From contig PYSS01000046.1 of NCBI GenBank assembly GCA_003049465.1, forward strand, positions 1-64,000: 64,000 nt of DNA, written 5' to 3'. Of the stretch, positions 36,235 to 48,113 are shown piece after piece. The notes below the pieces were generated by a model that was given only the letters and a program-made list of their open reading frames with translations, searched no databases and was not told the origin of the DNA. Source of the stretch: Magnaporthiopsis rhizophila. Lineage: Eukaryota > Ascomycota > Sordariomycetes > Magnaporthales > Magnaporthaceae. Each line of letters begins with the position of its first letter. The first letter of the stretch is position 1. Made by a program: the position numbers and the translations under genes.

Positions 36235-39200
36235 TCAGCCGAGCGAAGGACCAGCCGCGTGCCTCACAAGCGGCGTTCGGTCGCGCGGCTTCTCGATCAG
36301 GTCGGCGTAGCCCTCGAGCCCGAGCGCCATGATGCGCACGACCTCGAACACGTGGTTGCCCTTGAACGTCTCGGCCCACAGCCGCACCACGGCGGCGGCC
36401 AGCTGGCGCAGCCTGGCGCCGTCGCTCGCTGCGCTGCCGCTGCCCGGGCCGGGACCCGGACCGGGGCCCGAGAGCGACGGGTCGATGGGGACCGCAAACT
36501 CGGTCTCGTCGAGCATGGTGCGGACCGACTCGAGCACGTTGCGCTCCTCGTGAGTCGGCGGCGGCTCGTTGGGACCGATGGACGCCAGGGTGAGCAGCCA
36601 CTTTGACAGGAGGACTGCGCAGTCCAGGTTGCACACTTTTTTTCATGTTTTGTGTGCCTGGTTAGCATGGGGTGACAGCTGGGGTGTCAAAAGATAATCA
36701 TATGATGCCGGGGTCTTACGAGAATGCTGCATGCTCCACTCCAGAGACTTGGTCCTCGCCACGTAGTTGACGCCGACCTTGACCAGCACCGCCAGCGAGT
36801 GCATGGCCTGCAACAGAGCCCGGTGCAGCCGCGGGCTCCGAGTCGGCAGCGGGGCATCGTATAAGGCGTTTGTCAGCTGGACGTGGTCGCGCGTCTCGAG
36901 CGCCCGGCTCGGACTGATGTCGGTGTACAGGCGGATGTAGGCGAGCCTGAGGAGCGCGACCGAGTTTGACGCTACAGCCCCGCGCGGGGGTCCGTCTCCG
37001 CCGCCGCCGCTGCCGCCAGTTTCGCCCGCCGCCCGCACTTGGGCCTGCTCAAAGCCTAGCTGCCAGACCCGGAGCGCCTGCGCCACGTCCTCGACGTCCT
37101 CGACCTTGAGCCCGCGGTGCACCTCGAACGGCGAGGCGATAGCGAAGGACGTCTGCTTGAGCAGGTAGACGTGCTGGATCAGGGCGTGCATCAACACGTA
37201 GTTTCCCAGCGACGACACGTGGGCCAGCGCGCCCTGCGATGGCCGGTTGAGCAGGCGCGAGAATGCGTCCTGCAGCGGCACGTCGAGGCGCGGGTGCGCC
37301 TGGCGCGCCTCCTGCCACTGCCACGCGGACTCGGCCCGCCACAGCCGCGACGACCCGGGCAGCGCGAGCCTGACCTCGGACGTCAGCAGCAGCGGCGGCG
37401 TGTTGTACGCCACGCTGCACACGTTGAAGAAGCAGTACGCGATCAGCTTGGTGCGCAATGCGCCCTCGACCCGCACCCACGTGTCCCAGTCGGCTGCTGT
37501 GCCTGCCTGCCCCTGCGGCGGCTCCGGGCCGAGCCGCTCCTCGCGCACCAGCAGCGCGATCTGGCTCTGCAGCGCCAGCGCGTCGTTGAGTATCGCCTTT
37601 GCGCCCCAGAGGCCGACGGCGAACAGCAGGAGGAGCGCCTGGATGGTTTCGAGCCGGGACTGCGGCGTGTTGGGTGAGCTGCGAGGGCTCAAAAGTCAGA
37701 ATACAGGAGGATCCTCTCTCTGGGCGAATCCTCAAGATATCATGTTCATGGCCCAACTCACTATGGCTCGCGGTGCGTCTCTTGCGTCATCGGCCGATCG
37801 TGCTGGACCGAGTTGAAAGAGTGCCTGTACCCCGTGCTGGGCGACGGCCGCGTCGAATGCGGGCTGTAGGCTGCCGGGGTAGGTAGGAGGCCGTGGACCT
37901 CGTGGATGTGTCTCCTCCGTATCTGCTCCACGGCCACGGCCTTGGCGGAGTACCACAGCGCATTGCCCCGGTGGCTCTCGAACCGGTACAGCGCCCCAAC
38001 CGCCAGCGTCGCCAGCAGCAGCTCCGGGGACATCTCGGCCGGCGCCAGCGTGGGTACATGCAGGAACGGAAGGTGCTCGTGGAAGCCGCTGATGTAGCCC
38101 TCCAGGAACCGGCTGAGCGTGTATCTGGATGGGAAGACAAAGTCGTTCGGGATGACGGTCGAGAACTCGTCGAGACGGCTCTTGATGACGGTGTAGTCTG
38201 CCGCCGAGATCCTCCACGCCGGCGCCCGCATGCCGTCCTCGTGCATCCTCGCCGTCGTCGACCCCTCGCCCGCGTCGGGTGCCAGCGACGGGAAGCGCGT
38301 CGAAGGGAACGACGGTGGCGGCTTCAGCGCTCCGCCTCCTCCTCCTCCTCCTCCTCGACCGTGCATGTCTCCTGCCTGGCGCGGCCACAGGCTGAAAGGC
38401 TGTTCCGCCTCCAAGGCCGGCGGAAGGAAATGCGACGAGCCGCCGCACATGTCGTCCAGGAACAAGTTGTAGTCGTCGAACGGCGCCGGCGGAGGCTGCT
38501 GCCCCGCAAACGCCCCGTGCATCATGCCCTGGTGCTGCTGCTCTCGGGCCCGGTCTTGGTAGGCCATAGCCTCGTCGTACGACTTCACCCTGGATCCGCC
38601 GGGGTGCTGGCCGAGCTCGGGCATGATTTGGTGCTGCATCTGGCCGACCTCGCTGGCCGAGGCGAGGTGCGTGGCCGCGTCGGAGAGGAGGTCGAGATTG
38701 CAGGCCGGCGCCGCTCGGGACGCCAGCCGCTGATTGGGCGACACGACCGACGATGCCATACTCTCAGGGGTGAAGTGGGGTGGAGGTGGTCTCTGCTGCT
38801 GCTGTTGCTGTTGCTGGTGCTGTTGCTGCTGCTGCAGACTGAGCATGTCGACGCCTGCGTGGCCCTCTGGAGGGCCCCCTTGCACGCTCCCCAGCGATGC
38901 CTTTCTTGGCCGAGGGCCATCTTTGCTGCTCTCGTTGAGATGGACGAGCTTGTTGTGGCGAGCGAGGAGATCACTGGACGCTCCGGCGCTCGCCGGCGCG
39001 GTGGTCAGCGGCGAAGATTCATGCAGGATCCATGCTAGATCCATGTAGGCATCCTTTCACGATACCGCTTGGACGGATTGTGGCTGTATAATGGGAGATG
39101 CCGCCGACGAAGATGGAGAGTGTTGACCAGTGGGGATTCAGCTTGACGGGGCCTGGCTTATTGAAGCAGTGAAGGAGGGAGGGCCCGATTAGGTATCGTT

Positions 39201-39848
39201 TCAGGGGAGAGAGAGAGAAAGAGAGAGCGGGACGCCACGAGGATGATTGGGTGGTAATAGGCGACACAGGCGTGGACATGCAAGCGTAGTACAAGGAAAA
39301 AAAAACACAAGATAAAGCGGTGAAAGCGGAATACAAAAGTGCGCACAAACACGCACACGAGGAAGCTAACCGTCCGATGGCGAGATTAAATGCTAGGGAG
39401 CCAAGAATAAAAAGAAGAAAAAAGAAACGGAGAGGGCAGGAAGAATGGGGAGCATGGGACCCAAACAGAGCAAATCAGAACCAGCGGTACAGATGAAGAA
39501 ACACAAAGTGAGGAGGTGCACTCTGGACTCACCGACGCCCAAAAGTCTTCCCGCACCGGTCCCAGGTGCAGGCAAAGGGCTTTTCCTTTGTGTGTGTCCG
39601 CTCGTGTCTCTGGACGTGCTCCACACGCCTAAAGTGGAACGAACAATGTAAGCCCAATATGCGATAGAGGAGGGACGACGCGGGGGTTGGCCGGAGGGAC
39701 AGTCCGCGTTGGTGGTCATCAGCCCTCACCTGAACCGCTTGCTGCAGTACTTGCATGGCAGCGTCTTTGGCTTCTGCTGCCGACTTTCTCCATTGTCTTC
39801 GGCTATGCTGGAGGGCGTCTCCGCCTCTATCGACTGCATAGGCAACAT
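36235..39848 (-). CDS. C2H2 zinc-finger transcription factor with fungal-specific regulatory domain
   Basis: Join of 39848..39730, 39628..39533, 38973..37762, 37678..36720 and 36635..36235 (minus), 928 aa. Introns are 101, 559, 83 and 84 nt with GTGAGG, GTGAGT, GTGAGT and GTAAGA donors; phases agree at each join. Two fingers are rebuilt across exons 1-3: C32-x2-C35-x12-H48-x3-H52 and C60-x4-C65-x12-H78-x4-H83, linked by THTKEKPFAC, an Adr1-type pair. A Gln/His-rich linker (CAG repeat) follows, then from about residue 330 the fungal-specific transcription factor domain (SRYTLSRFLEGYISGFHEHL, PELLLATLAVGALYRFE) to the C-terminus. It is a nuclear regulator; target genes are unknown. The second intron splits finger 2 and is unusually long for this window. 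A second start (ATG 39044) lies inside that intron in frame with exon 3. Confidence 0.9.
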
Positions 39849-42800
39849 GCTGTTAAGCTTTTTCTTGGTGACTTTTCTTTTTTTGCCCGCAGGAAGGTTT
39901 TAGGTATGTGGTCGTGGGGAGCGCGGGGAAGCACGGAACGACGGGTGGGCGCGTATCCCAGCTCGGCGCCCACGCACGCCGTCCTTTGTTGAGGGAGTAG
40001 GCTCGAGGGGCGTCGAGTCGAAATTACGCAGCGCAAGACGGCTGCTGCGGGTGCGGAGGTGGGGAGAGGAGAGAGGGTGTGAAAACGGGGAGGGCAAGGG
40101 GGCGCGAGTTCCGGCCACACAAGGACGAAGAAAAAAAGGGGGTAATTTTGTCTGAGGGGAGAGCGGAACGAGGATCAGTAGCGCAAGAAGACCAGCTCAG
40201 GGAGGGAGAGACTTCTTCGAGTATCCTGCGGGGTGAGTGCAAGTACGGAAGGATGAATTGGGCAAATCACCCATCCTTTGCTATTATACTCGGCTCCTCA
40301 AGTGGAGAGGCTTCCTCCGCAACAAAACGCTTGCTCCCCCGCTCTTCACTGGACCGGGCCGCCTTGCTCTCCTCCTCCAGTGCCGAGACGATCCCTGATG
40401 GAGCGGGCGCAGGCGAGCGGATGTGCAATAGGGCTTTTGCCCGGCACTGGGCCACTGGGATCAGGGGGTGATGGTTGCGTTTAAATTCTGTTCTTTCAGG
40501 GAAGAAACAGAAGGGAGCCATCCGGCTTGCGGAAAACAGCGTCCAAAGGTCTGAGAGGCGGCAGGCAGTGACACGCCGGCCTGGGATGACGGTTGTGCGT
40601 GTGAAGGCTATGCAGCACGCATGGCAGGATGGTCTGGGTGAGTGGCCGGCTGGGGCTTCGGAACAGCAGCGTCTCGATGTGTGTATGTGTACCATGGATA
40701 TATGTGTGCTTGTGAGCTTATGTGTGCGTGTGCGTGTGCACGTATGACCGGCAGGAGGTCTCAACGGCCTCCGTGCTGTCTCGAAGCCCGGACCGCAGCC
40801 ACCACAAGCAGCGGGCGAACAGTGGTGGGGACCAAGGGCAGGGGCCGGGCTAGGTGGTAGGATACTTCAACGGGTGACACGAGGCAGAGTGAACGGCAGG
40901 GTTCGGTTAGACAAGAGGACGCGGGAGACGTGCGGTTGCGCTCGCTAGACTAGTGGTGGTTTATCCTCCGCAGGCTCGATCGATGATGGTTTGTACGTCA
41001 CCAAAGTATGGTCCGTGGTGTGGCGCGTGGGGATGCGCTTCGAACGGGCGCGTTAAGAGGAAGATGTGTTGACAAGGAGGGACTGGACTGGACGGAGCGT
41101 GCCGGCGAGGATGGATACACTCGCACACACACCAGCCGCCAAGTGAGGGGATCCAAACGGCGAGCCTCAACCCAGGGCAGCGATGAGGCAACGACTCTCA
41201 ACTGTGCGGGCTGCGACGGGCGGACAAGACAAGGCAGACGGCGGCAGTCAGGTCAACAACGGACCACGGAAGGAAGCCTGGAGGGGACGGGAGACGCGAA
41301 CCCCAAAGCTGGGCGGGGAAAAAGAGGAGAAAGGCAGCTCGGGACGAGTCGTGGGCGCAGGGGTCGCAACAGGGCTAGCAGGGCAGTTTGGGGTGAGCCT
41401 GGGAAGTCGTGGTGGTAAGGAAGGGACGACCAGAGTGGAGGCGGCGCAGGCAGGGTGACGGCAATGCTAGGTGGGAGGTATTCTCTGTGCCCTTGTTCTC
41501 TTGCTCGTGTCTATGTATGTAATCTAATCCTTGGCTTTTCTTACGTCGCCAACAATGCTTGTTCTGTGCACCGCAGCCAGGCGAAGTCGAAGCTGCATTT
41601 TCTGGGAAACCGCTGCCTGTTGAGGAGGACAAAACTTCTCGAAGCAGAAAACAAGCAGGCAGATGGAGGGACCTACATACGGCGCTCAGTCTTGTAGTTC
41701 TCATCTGCGGACGACTTGAGTTCATGTGTTCGTCACACCCACCCCCATCTTGTTTGCGTCTTTCCAAGCCAATTTCCCCGGCTGTACCCCAGCCTGCGCT
41801 CCCACCACATCTTCTCCCCACAATTTCACTATCGCGGTTCTGTGGGGGCGGGGAAGCAAGGATCCGAGTGTCGAGGGCCCAAGCTGTTTTTGGAACCTTC
41901 CAAGTCATCGCATACGTGCTCTTGCAGGAGCCATGACTGATGTGGCGCTCCAAGATCGGCGGGTGTATGCCCGCGCACTGGATAGGACGACATGGAAGAG
42001 AAAATGATAATAAAAAACAAGAGTAAAAATAAAGAAAAACTCACCTCCTTGGTCCCCCGTGTGGAGAGAGCGGGGAGGTCGAGCTTGGCCACGGGGTTGG
42101 GGAAAAGCTGGAGAAAGCGGAGAAAGAGGGCGGGTGCGGAGCATTTGCTGCCGTGGAAAATTGTCCGGGGTAATTGTTTCTGTTGCGTAACTCCAAGTTT
42201 GGCCTCGCACTTGACCCTGGCGCCCCTCCCCTCGACGGGACCTCGGCACCTGTTGGTTGCTGCCGGTCATCACCGATGCAGTCTAGAGGTACGAATGGCT
42301 TTGTATCTGTTAATAAATAAACAGAATGTATTTATTGTGTGTGCGCCTGTGTGTTCTGAGAGAATGCTGGCTCCCGGCCTACCTAGCGCTGCGTCGCTCC
42401 ATTAAGCGATACAAGAGCCTTGCCTACCATGTCTCTCCTTTGCGGACCGAGACACGAGACACGCTGCCTCACGCGCCCCTTTGAGCACGGGGCAGCACGG
42501 AGACAGGACGTCCACGTTGGGCGTCTATGGCTCGCTCGGTAGAGATCGGCATCTCACGCTCTGGTGGTAGGTGGAGAAATGGATGGGAAGCGGGCCCGGT
42601 TGCATGGTGCGCGCGGTATGTATTAACTGTATGTAAAGACCCAGGCCACATAAGGACGCCTCGGGGCACGGTCGTGGCCATTTGTTTCCCTCGGCACTTT
42701 TTGGCAAGTGGTTTCCGTCGAATGCAGCATGCCAAGCCAGAGACGCTCGAGACAGATGGAGATTCATGCAGTTGAGTTTTCTTTCAATCTCACGCAACAA

Positions 42801-43130
42801 CCAATGGCTCGTGGCCGGTCTGGTGTTCTAGGCTTGTGCTCCAGGCAGTCGCAATTTCCGATGGCTCTCCACTCACACACACCCAAAACCACACAAATGC
42901 CTGACCTCTGTGAAAGCAGCATCACAGATCGTCATCGTCACCTGCATGGTCCGCCATGTATACACTTCTTGCCATCTCATGGGCAAGCCCTCCCATCCAC
43001 TTGCAATGATACACAGCTACGGCGGACGCATCTACAATTCACGGATGTCAATAGGACTCGATGGCCCGGACCTCTTTCCTGACTGGGCAAGAGCCAAAGG
43101 CACGATGAGACCTTATTCACGAAGAGAAGG

Positions 43131-43200
<70 letters not shown>
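43131..43200. repeat. 70-nt poly(A) tract with one G
   Basis: A30, one G, then A39. It mirrors the T49-C-T22 tract at 20.7 kb in length and in having a single interruption. No flanking duplication was seen that would mark a retroposon tail. Confidence 0.85.
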
Positions 43201-43203
<3 letters not shown>

Positions 43204-44310
43204 TCGTGCCCTCGCTTCGCCCTAAGTTGCTGTTGAAAAGAAAAAGAAAAAAGAGGAAGAAAAAAAAAAAAACAACAACAACGAAAAGGTGATGTCTCGG
43301 CGACTGACGTGCATTCCGTCGCCTGGATCAGATATGAATCTAAACTACGACGCACATACCTTAGCANCATAAGCTCGCCCGTTGCTGGGATAAACCATAT
43401 GCCAGACCCGGCACAGGGCGCTCGGCGAGACGGCGCTTCCCCGGTAGTCCAGCCCCTGATATTCTCAAGGTTGTTGTTCCGTCCCGCAGCCTCTTCCGCC
43501 TCGGCTCTTCCTCTCCCTCCCACCACCACTCCGGCATCCTAGTCACCCACTATGACTCCTTAGGCCGGGCGCCACAGCTGATTCGTGGTCCTGTGATTGC
43601 CAGTCACAGGCACCCCGGCTTGCCAAATGCTGAAGAACAAGAAAAAAAAAAAAAAAATAACCGCGGACGTGGAATTACAAGCAATAATTATTGTCATTAT
43701 AACATCTGACTGTTGCGACTGGGTGGAAAGCCAAGCCAAGCCCAGTCACTCGCCATGCTGTCGTGCCTGCAAGTCTTGCCCGGACGCCGCCGCTCAGGGA
43801 TGTCCCCTCCTCCGGACGCTCTCACATGGACGGACGGTCCTCGGTCGGTCTCGTGGCTTCGGCGACGGGCGTGCGTCTGTGGGTTATGCCTCCCTCCCCA
43901 CCCCGCTGAATGCGAGGGGAAAAAAGGGCCGACGACGTGACAATGGCATGGCGTCCACGCCCGGTGGATTCTCTACGATTCAGGTGATATATCCGTCTTA
44001 CGGCAGGTGCTGTGAACGTGCTTGTTCTTCAGTCGGCCCGCGGCTGGTCCCGTCTGTCAGTTCGTCCGCTTAACGCCGGCTTCAATTTCCCGCCATCCCC
44101 CATCCCATAGCAAGCACCCATCCATCATACATGGCGGGCATGCCTTTTGCTTGCCCTTTGCGGATAGTTGCCCCTGTCAATGATACCGCGCCGTGGCCGC
44201 AATGCAGGCGTCATCGATCAGAAGACCTCCTGGTTGGAACGTTACTCTGCCGTCGATGTTAGTCTTGGCGGGCTCAGAGCGGTCAGACGAGAACAGAAAA
44301 GAAGGTCTAC

Positions 44311-44317
44311 TATAAAA
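44311..44317 (+). promoter_or_regulatory. TATA box of the GH55 glucanase gene
   Basis: TATAAAA, 146 nt before the start codon at 44464 and on the right strand. TATA boxes at this distance are common in highly regulated secreted-enzyme genes of fungi. Position-based inference. Confidence 0.6.
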
Positions 44318-44463
44318 TGACTGACAAAGCCTCGCGCCGTTTGTGCCGCTTCTGTTAGGGGTGGCAGTTCTTCGCTGCGGCTCCTGTTAGACTTTTACAG
44401 TCATCCAGGTAGAAGAGAAGCAAGTCTAGACACAAGAGACGTATCGGGTCCAGGGCCAGAAAA

Positions 44464-47067
44464 ATGCGTCTCTTTGGCGCGTCGTCACTTCTATTCGCCT
44501 TGCTCCTGTGGGCAACGGCAGAGGCCTACTGGCTTGCGGATATTCCTCGTGGGATCCCAGCCCCTGGCTCGTAACTTACACACAAACCCCCGTCTCCTAA
44601 CTCTTTTTTTCCCATCAGACCAGAGCCGAACGCCCTATGCCCCTGCGGGATATAACGTCTATCGCAACGTCAAGGATTTCGGGGCTCGCGGTAAGTGATA
44701 CTAAGGAAAGGAAGAGAGCTCCATAGTCCGCGAATAATGGCTGATGGATGAATCGGCCACTTCAAGGCGATGGCGTCACGGACGACACCGCGGCCATCAA
44801 CGCGGCGCTCCAGTCGGGAGGAAGGTGCGGGCGCGGCTGCGCGTCGACCACGACCACCCCGGCGCTCGTGTACTTCCCCGCGGGCACGTACCTGATCTCG
44901 TCGTCGCTGCTCCCGCCCTACTTCACCATGATGGTGGGCGACCCGACGAACCCGCCGACGCTCAAGGCCACGGCCGGGTTCGCCGGGTTCGGGTTGATCG
45001 ACGGGAACCCGTACTACACGAGCGAGCTGAACTGGATCGCGGTCAACAACTTCTACAAGGAGGTGCGCAACTTTATCATCGACACGACCAACATCGCCCC
45101 CGGCACGGCGGCGACGGGCATCCACTGGCCGACCAGCCAGGCGACGAAGCTGCAGAACCTCGTGTTCCGCATGCCCACGGCTCCCGGGGTCGTGCACGTC
45201 GGGCTGTTCATCGAGAGCGGCAGCGGCGGGTTCATGTCGGACCTCACTTTTATCGGCGGCGCCACGGGCGCGTCCATGGGCAACCAGCAGTACACGATGC
45301 GGAACCTGGTCTTCCGCAACTGCCAGACGGCCATCATCCACCTCTGGAACTGGGGTTGGACGTACCACGGCCTCGACGTCCGCGACTGCGGCGTCGGCAT
45401 CGACATGTCGTCGCTGACGAACACGGGCACGCAGAACGTGGGCTCGCTGACCCTTATCGACAGCACCTTTGCCAACGTCCCCGTCGGCATCAAGACGGCC
45501 TTCTCGGGCAGCTCGCAGCCCCGCACCGCCGGCAGCGTCGTCATCGAGAACCTGTCCCTCCAAAACGTGCCCGTCGTCGTGACCGACGCCTCGGGCGGCA
45601 CCGTGCTGCAGGGCTCGGCCGGCGCCACGACCATCGCGGCCTGGGGTCAGGGACACCAGTACGCGCCCAACGGCCCGACCCGGTGGCAGGGCAGCTTCAC
45701 CCCCGCGCAGCGCCCGGCCTCGCTGCTGGCGGGCGGCGGGTCGTCGCGGTACTACACGCGCTCCAAACCGCAGTACGAGTCCCTCCCGGCCTCGGCCTTC
45801 CTGTCGGCCCGCTCGGCCGGCGCGCGCGGCGACGGCGCCGCCGACGACACGGCGGCGCTGCAGCAGGCGCTCGACGCCGCCGCCGCGCAGAACAAAGTCC
45901 TCTGGCTCGACCACGGCATCTACCGCGTCACCTCGACCATCACGATCCCGCCGGGATCCCGCGTCGCAGGCGAGGCGCTGCCGGTGATCATGAGCTCGGG
46001 CTCGTTCTTCGTCGACATGAACAGCCCGCGCGCCGTCGTGCGCGTCGGCGCCGCCACCGGCACGACGGGGTACGCGGAGCTGTCCGACTTCATCGTGGCC
46101 ACGCAGGGCGCGCAGGCCGGCGCCGTGCTCATCGAGTGGAACCTGGCCACGCCCGCCGGCGGCAACCCGAGCGGCATGTGGGAGGTGCACACGCGCGTCG
46201 GCGGGTTCGCGGGCAGCAACCTGCAGGTCGCACAGTGCATCAAGACGCCCGGCAGCGCGGCCGTCAACGCCAACTGCATCGCCGCGTTTATGGGCTTGCA
46301 CGTCACGCGCGGCGCGAGTAACCTGTACATGGAGAACTGCTGGATCTGGACGGCGGATCACGACATTGACGATCAGGGGTTGACGCAGACGAGCATTTAT
46401 GCAGGACGTGGTCTCTGTAAGTGTTTCTCGAACGTTTCTTTCCTTGTTCCAAACAAAACACAGTCAACTGACCGACGCCTCTAGACATCGAGTCCACGGC
46501 CGGGACCTTTTGGCTGGTCGGCACCGGCAGCGAGCACTTTGTTCTCTACAACTACCAGTTTGCAAACACCAGGAGCATCTTTGCCACCCAGCTCCAGTCC
46601 GAGACGCCGTAGGTTTTTCCCGCAGAACAGTTCTCCCACTCCTCCCCGGCGCTAACCCTCCCCACCTCGTCTGCAGATACTTCCAGCCAACCCCGACGGC
46701 AAACGTCCCCTTCCCCGCCGTCGCGTCCCTCAACGACCCGGACTTTGGCGCCACCTGCCGCAACGGCGCCGGCAAGTGCAGCGCCTGGGGCCTGCGCGTG
46801 CTCGACTCGCAGGACGTGCTGGTGTACGGCGCGGGTCTCTACAGCTTCTTCAACAACTACTCGACCACGTGCTCGACGGTGGCCGCGGGCGAGAACTGCC
46901 AGGCCAGCATCGCCGACCTGCAGGGGTCGCTGTCCAACCTGAGGATCTACAACCTCAACACAATCGGGTCGCTGAGCATGCTCGACAGGAACGGCGCGAG
47001 CCTGGCGTCGTGGGCGGATAACGTCAATGTGTACCCGCAGACGATTGCCATGTTTAGGGCGAACTAG
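44464..47067 (+). CDS. Secreted GH55 exo-beta-1,3-glucanase
   Basis: Join 44464..44548, 44619..44690, 44767..46416, 46485..46608, 46677..47067; 773 aa, normal for GH55. Introns are 68-76 nt, two with clear CTAAC branches; the first uses a GTGGGA donor, giving YWLADIPHQSRTPYAPAGYN, a typical GH55 mature start. Residues 1 to about 21 form a signal peptide (LFALLLWATAEA). Two right-handed beta-helix repeats are each opened by a conserved block: NVKDFGARGDGVTDDTAA and SARSAGARGDGAADDTAA. Other signature sequences are NWGWTYHGLDVRDCGVGID, WIWTADHDIDD, QLQSETPYFQPTP and NDPDFGATC. The enzyme releases glucose from beta-1,3-glucan at the cell wall or outside the cell, for wall turnover, nutrition or mycoparasitism. 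The catalytic acid was not assigned. A TATA box lies upstream. The 3' end converges on the EFM7 gene, 203 bp away. Confidence 0.92.
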
Positions 47068-47270
47068 GTGGCTGTGGCGTTGGTCATTTGGTCTTTTTGG
47101 GCTGTGCACATTTGGATGTTTACACTTTCCTCTCTGGTGGCTGTAGTCTAGGCTTGGGATTATACGCTTCTAACGAATATCACCGTTTCTGAACATGATC
47201 GTTCAGATCTTGGGTTTTTTCTTGCATAAACACAGCCCGGGTATACACATTAAAACCCATGGCATCCCCA

Positions 47271-48113
47271 TCACCGCCCTCGGTCAAGACACTTATCCTC
47301 GGGCCAGCGCACAACGTACCCATCGCACGTCTTGCGCACCTCCTCGTCACCAGGGTCGCCCTTGAACATGACCTCGTCCATCCTCCTCTCGAGCACCTTG
47401 TCAACCACGAAGCCGCGCTCGCGCACGATATCAAAAAACTTGAGATCCCTCTCCCGCAGCCAGGGGCGATAGCTCGTGAAGAAGACATAAGCCCTGCTGT
47501 CGCGGGACCGCCTCAGCGCCAGCTCCAGCGTCTTGGCGATGTTTCCATGCTCCGTGTGCCGGAACAGCAGGTCCGCCATGATCAGCACGTCGACGCCATC
47601 ACCGCCACCGCCACCGCCGGGCATCTTGGCCAACAGCCGCTCGACAGGGTGCCCCCAGACATAGCCGTCGACGACGACATGGTCAGCCTTGGGTTCCGGG
47701 ATCAACGCGCACTCGTCGACGTTGCGCCGTAGAGCCACTAGCACGTCCGGGTCCGGGTAGTCGGTGGCCACCACGCCCCCGGCGCCCAGCGACGCGGCCA
47801 CTAGGCTGGGGATGCCGGCGCCGGCGCCGACCTCGAGCACGGTGCGGCCGCGGACGAGGTCCGGGTGGGCCTCGAGGTGGTCGGCCAGCACGCGGCCGCC
47901 GTTCCAGAGGTGGTGGGCGTCCATGACGCTGTGGCCGACCAGGTGCAGGGTCAGGACGCTGCCGGACGCGAGCGTGTGCGTCTCGGTGCGCGGCGGCGGC
48001 GTCGGCGGGTAGAAGTCGGCGGGGTCTGCGAACATGTCGCCTGTTGCCAGGTCGTCGTCGTCGTCGGCGTCGGGGCGGGGTGGTTGGGCCGACATTCCTT
48101 GGGCTTTCTCCAT
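47271..48113 (-). CDS. EFM7: EFM7-type protein N-terminal/lysine methyltransferase (Nnt1-like)
   Basis: Single exon, 280 aa from ATG 48113 (MEKAQGMSAQ); a second ATG at 48095 is also possible, while the open frame further upstream has no ATG. The sequence follows the class I seven-beta-strand methyltransferase plan: FADPADFYPPTPPP, then LHLVGHSVMDAHHLWNGGR, the SAM-binding motif VLEVGAGAGIPSL (about residues 111-123), TDYPDP, a DVLIMADLLFRHTEH motif IV/post-IV and FFTSYRPWLRERDLKFF. This set matches yeast Efm7, which methylates the N-terminal Gly and adjacent Lys of translation elongation factor eEF1A; the older name is nicotinamide N-methyltransferase-like. A Gly-rich insert (about residues 177-182) is species-specific. 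Cytosolic. Confidence 0.85.
   Translation of the reverse strand: MEKAQGMSAQPPRPDADDDDDLATGDMFADPADFYPPTPPPRTETHTLASGSVLTLHLVGHSVMDAHHLWNGGRVLADHLEAHPDLVRGRTVLEVGAGAGIPSLVAASLGAGGVVATDYPDPDVLVALRRNVDECALIPEPKADHVVVDGYVWGHPVERLLAKMPGGGGGGDGVDVLIMADLLFRHTEHGNIAKTLELALRRSRDSRAYVFFTSYRPWLRERDLKFFDIVRERGFVVDKVLERRMDEVMFKGDPGDEEVRKTCDGYVVRWPEDKCLDRGR

Larger units (their letters stand above)
39849..44463. other. 4.6 kb gene-free region between divergent genes
   Basis: Upstream of both the minus-strand transcription factor and the plus-strand glucanase. No frame has protein-like composition. It includes a 70-nt A tract, pyrimidine/purine-rich patches and one undetermined base (N at 43366) near 43.4 kb, marking an assembly weak point. 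The part near 40 kb is likely leader and promoter of the transcription factor; the part from about 44.1 kb is the glucanase promoter. Confidence 0.6.

Noticed and set aside
43131..43200. Poly(A) tract as the tail of a LINE/SINE or processed gene
   Set aside because: No flanking target duplication and no coding or promoter sequence on the 5' side; a simple microsatellite explains it.
44670..46361. 563-aa minus-strand frame opposite the GH55 gene, and a 525-aa plus frame overlapping it
   Set aside because: Arg/Ala/Gly-rich shadows of a highly GC-biased gene; the GH55 frame has clear domain signatures.
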